Source: Desulfobacterales bacterium (GTDB lineage: Bacteria; Desulfobacterota; Desulfobacteria; Desulfobacterales; JAUCGF01). Taken from it: a DNA stretch of 8,675 nt. Under the pieces are notes generated by a model. The model saw only the letters and a program-made list of their open reading frames with translations, ran no database searches and had not been told where the DNA came from. Each line of letters opens with the position of its first letter. Within the stretch, counting starts at the first letter, position 1. Positions 5,692 to 8,675 of this stretch are shown in pieces. Location of the stretch: assembly GCA_029940345.1 (NCBI GenBank), contig JAOZRC010000196.1, positions 1 through 8,675 of the forward strand, written 5' to 3'. The position numbers and the translations under genes are program-made.

Positions 5692-6858
5692 TCACCTGAC
5701 AGCCTCGGTTTCTTCATCCATCCAAAAAGGAAAGATTTTGCTTAGAATAAATAAGACGATCAAGGGCAGCGCCATAATCACCAAAACTGAAATGATGCCC
5801 TCCTTATCAAACCATTCGGGATGAAAGGTTACATATCCGCGATGGCTTTTAGACATCAACTGCCCGCCGATCACCACATTCCAGCGCATAAAAAGCACCT
5901 GTAAAAGTAACATCAAGCCCAGAATCGGCGCTGCCACACGATACACGGAATCTTTGACTTTGGTCAGACAGAGCCATCCTAAAATGAGAAGCGGGATAAC
6001 TGAAAAGATGCCCACCTGCGCCACCCAAAACGAATTATACAGTGGCCCCCAAAGCAAGCCATCGACAGAATGGTGATACCAGTTATTTAAATAGCTATGG
6101 GAGAAAACTTCCAACATCTCAAAAACAAAGTCGATAATAAAAAAGCCGGCCAGATAATTGACACAGGTGCGCATACAGTCAATATCAACCTGTTCGCCTT
6201 TGATTTTTTTTATGACCGCATATACCAGGATAATGCCCGCAATACCCGAGACACACGCCGAAAGCAGGAAGATAACCGGCATGAGCGGGCTTGCCCAGAT
6301 AGGATTGGCCTTGACGCCTCCGAAAATAAAACCGACATAGCCGTGCAGAACACAGGCCATGGGGATACCGATGGCCGCCAGAAAGCTGATAATTTTATTG
6401 TCCAGGGCAATCGCTCTCTCTGAAAGATTGTCACTGTTAAAGGTCAGGAGCATATAAACTTTTTCCATCATACCTTTGGATTTCCGGCGCAGTTCAACCA
6501 AGGTGGGGCGGTAGATAAACAGGATTTCCAACGTCAGTAAAATGCCATATAAATTATAGATATAACCGAACCCCGCCATCGCCGAACTGGGATTGGGGGT
6601 TAGCATAATATTCATATTTCTTTCCGGACGTCCGAGGTGCATCAGTAACGGCAACGTGGCGCAAGTGAGAAACGCCAGCGCAAAAAGCAGTGAAAAACGG
6701 GAAATCGGCTTCAGCGCCTTAACGTCGAACACATGATATAAAGAAGAAACAATAAACGCGCCGGCCACGATACCGGTGATGTAAGGGTAGAGTACAATCA
6801 TCATACTCCAGTGAACGTGCAAATCATTGGGAAAGGCATAGTTAATAAGCGGATTCAT
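5692..6858 (-). CDS. NrfD/PsrC-family membrane quinone-interacting subunit
   Basis: This is a 388-residue polytopic membrane protein with about nine hydrophobic helices: roughly 18-43, 52-74, 97-117, 155-180, 189-215, 230-253, 273-298, 305-328 and 353-376. Conserved family features are HLGRPER (74-80) after the second helix, a charged helix with E247 and E250 and a His at 254, and RWNVVIGGQ (325-333) after the eighth helix. Proteins of this family (NrfD, PsrC, QrcD, ActC and related) exchange electrons between the quinone pool and a periplasmic four-cluster FeS subunit; some may move protons. The ATG overlaps the stop of the FeS gene in a TGATG arrangement with a strong GGGAGGTGG before it. 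The two are therefore translationally coupled, as expected for tight stoichiometric partners. Confidence 0.9.
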   Translation of the reverse strand: MNPLINYAFPNDLHVHWSMMIVLYPYITGIVAGAFIVSSLYHVFDVKALKPISRFSLLFALAFLTCATLPLLMHLGRPERNMNIMLTPNPSSAMAGFGYIYNLYGILLTLEILFIYRPTLVELRRKSKGMMEKVYMLLTFNSDNLSERAIALDNKIISFLAAIGIPMACVLHGYVGFIFGGVKANPIWASPLMPVIFLLSACVSGIAGIILVYAVIKKIKGEQVDIDCMRTCVNYLAGFFIIDFVFEMLEVFSHSYLNNWYHHSVDGLLWGPLYNSFWVAQVGIFSVIPLLILGWLCLTKVKDSVYRVAAPILGLMLLLQVLFMRWNVVIGGQLMSKSHRGYVTFHPEWFDKEGIISVLVIMALPLIVLFILSKIFPFWMDEETEAVR

Positions 6859-7697
6859 CAGACCACCTCCCTTCGAAGTCCTTTATAATAAAGTGACGGA
6901 TGGTTGCCCATATCTTTTTTTAAGACGGTGAGCACGCCAGGCCCGCTTAAAATTTTGGCAACTTCCGATTCCTCGTCATTCAAATCGCCAAATTTACGTG
7001 CGTGGGTGGGACAGACATGGACACATGCCGGCAGCAGGCCTTTACGAACCCGATGGTAGCACCAGGTGCATTTTTCGGCCGTGCGTGTGACCGGATGCAA
7101 AAAACGCACTGAATAGGGACATGCCTGAATACAGTAAGCACAACCGACACAGCGTTTGGAATCAATTAACACAAAACCGTCCGGAGAGCGAAAGGTGGCT
7201 CCTACCGGGCAAACTTGCACACATGAAGGGTACTCACACATGTTGCAAAGTTTGGGAACGAAAAAGGTGTCGCGAATTTTGACATCTAAATCGTCACGCG
7301 GCGTTTGATAACCGTTAACTCCGCCATCAGGTGAATCCACATACACATTATCTTCATAATCTTTTAAATAGCGCTCCACCCAGGTGCGATAAAAACCGTC
7401 CGGTATCTGGTATTCACGCTTATCGGCCACACAACAGGAACCGCATCCGATGCAGCGCGTGATGTCCACAATAAAAGCAAACCGGTGCGCTTTCATATCC
7501 CATTCACGGCCTCGAATGCCGGGGATTTGTTCAGGAATATCGCTTTCAGGCCTGGATGAATCTCCCAGAACAAGATCGGCTCCCATGGGAAGCACCAAAA
7601 GCAACGAACCGGCAATACTGCCGCTTAGAACATTTTTAATAAACGTTCGTCGTTCCTTATCCAATTTAGTGTCTGATTTGATTTTTTCACCATCCAT
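6858..7697 (-). CDS. Tat-exported four-cluster iron-sulfur protein (NrfC/PsrB-like)
   Basis: This is a 279-residue protein. A twin-arginine signal ERRTFIKNVLSG (15-26) precedes a hydrophobic stretch (28-38), placing it on the periplasmic side. Four cysteine motifs follow. Motif I is C82, C85, C88 with D92 where the fourth Cys is normal, plus an extra C89. Motif II is C151, C154, C159, C163. Motif III is C183, C186, C189, C193. Motif IV is C210, C213, C225, C229. This is the electron-transfer subunit pattern of NrfC, PsrB, QrcC and DsrO. It would link the NrfD-like membrane subunit to the haem proteins. I chose ATG 7697 over the open frame beginning 7760. The shorter form starts one base after the upstream stop, has CAGGAG about ten bases before it, and puts the Tat motif near the N-terminus. 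The Asp replacement may give a [3Fe-4S] or Asp-ligated cluster. Confidence 0.88.
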   Translation of the reverse strand: MDGEKIKSDTKLDKERRTFIKNVLSGSIAGSLLLVLPMGADLVLGDSSRPESDIPEQIPGIRGREWDMKAHRFAFIVDITRCIGCGSCCVADKREYQIPDGFYRTWVERYLKDYEDNVYVDSPDGGVNGYQTPRDDLDVKIRDTFFVPKLCNMCEYPSCVQVCPVGATFRSPDGFVLIDSKRCVGCAYCIQACPYSVRFLHPVTRTAEKCTWCYHRVRKGLLPACVHVCPTHARKFGDLNDEESEVAKILSGPGVLTVLKKDMGNHPSLYYKGLRREVV

Positions 7698-7698
7698 T

Positions 7699-8241
7699 TT
7701 AGTTTTTCTCCTGTATGCCAAGAATTCTATTCGCATGGTCAATATAGTAGAACGGTGCATGTACGAGGTGACACTGATTGCAGATGTGGGTCTCTTTCAC
7801 TTTTTGATCTCTGAGATGGTCTGGCATCACCACCGTCTTGATCACATCTTTGGGGCGCGCCTGAATCGCTTTATTGTGGCATCTCAGGCATAACACCTTG
7901 ATCTCTTCCCTTTTTTTGACAGGCAATGCACCAATCTTTTTGTTATCTTTAACATGGTCTGCCAGGACACCATGGCAAAACTCGCAGGAAATGGTTTTGT
8001 GGCGGCCATTGTCATGCAACCTGGTCTCATAAGCGTGACAAGACAAACAAGGTGCATTGGTCATAAACCGAATCTCCCGCTGGGCTTCATCGTCGATGGC
8101 ATCCGCTCGGTAATGACCATATTGGCCGAACGAAGTGATAACCCGATTTTTTACAACGCCAAACCATAAAATGACGCCAATCAGTAACACTACCAATCCG
8201 AAAACGACACGCCAGACGTGGGAATTGTAGTTTGATTTCAC
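7699..8241 (-). CDS. Membrane-anchored tetrahaem cytochrome c
   Basis: This is a 180-residue protein. One N-terminal transmembrane helix (about 11-30) remains as an anchor, followed by a periplasmic domain with four CxxCH sites at 65-69, 86-90, 118-122 and 154-158. It resembles NapC/NrfH or small NrfB-like electron carriers in size and layout, but the haem spacing is not a clear match to either. A Met before the first site (M60) and several histidines could act as axial ligands. As first gene of the operon it probably carries electrons between the FeS/NrfD module and the octahaem protein. The start is GTG at 8241, supported by GAAGGAG seven bases upstream. The next gene starts one base after its TAA. 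Confidence 0.85.
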   Translation of the reverse strand: MKSNYNSHVWRVVFGLVVLLIGVILWFGVVKNRVITSFGQYGHYRADAIDDEAQREIRFMTNAPCLSCHAYETRLHDNGRHKTISCEFCHGVLADHVKDNKKIGALPVKKREEIKVLCLRCHNKAIQARPKDVIKTVVMPDHLRDQKVKETHICNQCHLVHAPFYYIDHANRILGIQEKN

Positions 8242-8270
8242 TTGTGATCTCCTTCAATACGCAATATGCG

Positions 8271-8294
8271 AGCGCCTGATTTAAAGCGCCTGAT
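8271..8294. repeat. Tandem-spaced direct repeat in the operon leader
   Basis: AGCGCCTGAT occurs at 8271-8280 and again at 8285-8294, exact copies 14 bases apart. It lies 30-55 bases before the GTG start of the tetrahaem gene (minus strand sense: ATCAGGCGCT twice). It could be a regulator binding site or part of the 5' untranslated region. No other function is visible. Confidence 0.35.
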
Positions 8295-8362
8295 GATAAA
8301 TAACGTAATAACCGTCACCCCGTGTATTTAAATTTCTTTTTCACTTCATAGAAGAGATACCG

Positions 8363-8449
8363 GCTACCAACATAAGCTGGGACACTAAATGTAGTCGTAG
8401 GTTGGGTTGAGGAACGCAACCTACGTCTGTCCCGCCTTATGTGAGTAGC
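8363..8449. repeat. Nested palindrome with REP-like core (C)
   Basis: The outer arms 8363-8384 and 8428-8449 are reverse complements at 18 of 22 positions (GCTAC...GGGACA and its partner). Inside, CGTAGGTTG (8396-8404) pairs exactly with CAACCTACG (8417-8425) around a 12-nt loop that itself partly pairs. The core has GTAG/CTAC feet like the REP-like pairs at 206 and 3014 but a different arm sequence. The whole 87-bp unit sits in the upstream region of the cytochrome operon, on the opposite side of the promoter region from the genes or within its leader. Confidence 0.65.
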
Positions 8450-8460
8450 AGAGATATCTA

Positions 8461-8522
8461 TTAACATAAATAAAAGTAAATTAGATGTTAATTTATGTAA
8501 GAAATTTGTAAATTTTATGTAA
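8461..8522. promoter_or_regulatory. AT-rich region with repeated TTTATGTAA motif
   Basis: TTTATGTAA occurs at 8492-8500 and 8514-8522 in direct orientation 22 bases apart. A variant TTTATGTTAA lies in inverse orientation at 8470-8461. The spacing near two helical turns suits regulator binding. A weak minus-strand promoter can be drawn here (TTTACA from 8512, TAACAT 16 bases on), with only modest consensus. No other gene or signal was recognised in 8242-8675 apart from the listed repeats and hairpin. The operon promoter is therefore not firmly located. Confidence 0.25.
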
Positions 8523-8585
8523 AGCGACATTGACCATTACTTTGAAATCAGGTAATAAGCCTATCAGGATCGGTGCGCTTTTTTT

Positions 8586-8608
8586 GTTCCAACGCTCCGG
8601 CGTTGAAC
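8586..8608. other. Small GC-rich hairpin
   Basis: GTTCCAACGC (8586-8595) and GCGTTGAAC (8600-8608) pair over nine bases with one bulge around a TCCG loop. Seven T residues precede it at 8579-8585 on the plus strand; a terminator needs the T-run after the stem. On the minus strand the stem is followed by A residues, so it is not a terminator in either direction. Confidence 0.4.
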
Positions 8609-8624
8609 ACACATCAGTCCGTTA

Positions 8625-8675
8625 GAGCCTGTTTGGAAAGTCGTGATCGAAGCGAAAAAGTGTGAGAGCGAGGGC
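8625..8675 (+). mobile_element. Possible start of an IS5-type insertion sequence (partial)
   Basis: GAGCCTGTTTGGAAA at 8625-8639 resembles, from memory, terminal inverted repeats of the IS1031/IS427 side of the IS5 family. It is directly preceded by TTA (8622-8624), which fits the TNA target duplication of IS1031-type elements. The sequence runs off the window, so neither a transposase nor the other end can be seen. It may equally be part of a dispersed repeat; the inverted copy at 3159-3172 lacks a TNA neighbour. Confidence 0.22.

Noticed and set aside
7698..7760. A longer N-terminus for the iron-sulfur protein starting at 7760
   Set aside because: It would overlap the tetrahaem gene by about 60 bases and bury the Tat motif further inside; the ATG at 7697 has a good Shine-Dalgarno and directly follows the upstream stop.
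8255..8275. Sigma54-like GG...GC element before the tetrahaem gene
   Set aside because: The distance between GG and GC is 12 bases rather than the required 10.
8315..8530. Minus-strand open frame of 71 codons upstream of the cytochrome operon
   Set aside because: It runs straight through the nested palindrome at 8363-8449 and has no family resemblance, so it is most likely non-coding.

Overview
The window carries two gene groups of a respiratory, sulfur- and nitrogen-handling anaerobe or facultative bacterium. The moderate GC content, a regulator of the helix-turn-helix plus Cys/Trp-rich type that I associate mainly with Desulfobacterota (Deltaproteobacteria), an SQR-like flavoprotein paired with a DUF1641 protein, and an NrfD-type quinone module with multihaem cytochromes all point to that phylum or a similar one. 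This assignment is an inference; no rRNA or other marker gene is present.

Layout, left to right: 1-337 is non-coding and repeat-rich, with a REP-like inverted pair nested inside other repeats. 338-2235 (minus strand) is a two-gene unit: an SQR-like FAD oxidoreductase followed by a DUF1641 protein. 2236-2579 is a divergent regulatory region with two overlapping, oppositely directed sigma70-like promoters inside a 36-bp imperfect dyad. 2580-2951 (plus strand) is a small XRE-type regulator with eight C-terminal cysteines. 2952-3206 holds a second REP-like inverted pair. 3207-8241 (minus strand) is a five-gene cytochrome operon. In transcription order it encodes a membrane-anchored tetrahaem cytochrome c, a Tat-exported four-cluster iron-sulfur protein, an NrfD/PsrC-type integral membrane quinone-interacting subunit, a secreted HAO-like octahaem cytochrome c and a lipoprotein of unknown function. 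8242-8675 is upstream non-coding DNA with a third REP-like palindrome and a possible insertion-sequence end at the right edge.

How the genes work together (inference): the large operon has the plan of the NrfABCD quinol:nitrite system, with FeS (NrfC-like), membrane (NrfD-like) and small multihaem (NrfB-like) subunits. The catalytic pentahaem NrfA is replaced by an eight-haem protein of the hydroxylamine oxidoreductase family. All eight haem sites are CxxCH; there is no CxxCK catalytic haem as in NrfA, ONR or OTR. The likely role is electron exchange between the quinone pool and a periplasmic nitrogen (or sulfur) compound such as nitrite or hydroxylamine. The direction cannot be fixed from sequence, and a tyrosine in the C-terminal HAO signature bears on it. 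The SQR-like protein could feed electrons from sulfide or another sulfur species into the same quinone pool, coupling sulfur oxidation to nitrogen reduction.

The points most worth a second look are the NrfD-module/HAO combination, an Asp in place of the fourth Cys of the first FeS motif, the divergent dyad promoter next to the Cys-rich regulator, and three sequence-distinct REP-like palindromes at the three ends of the transcription units.
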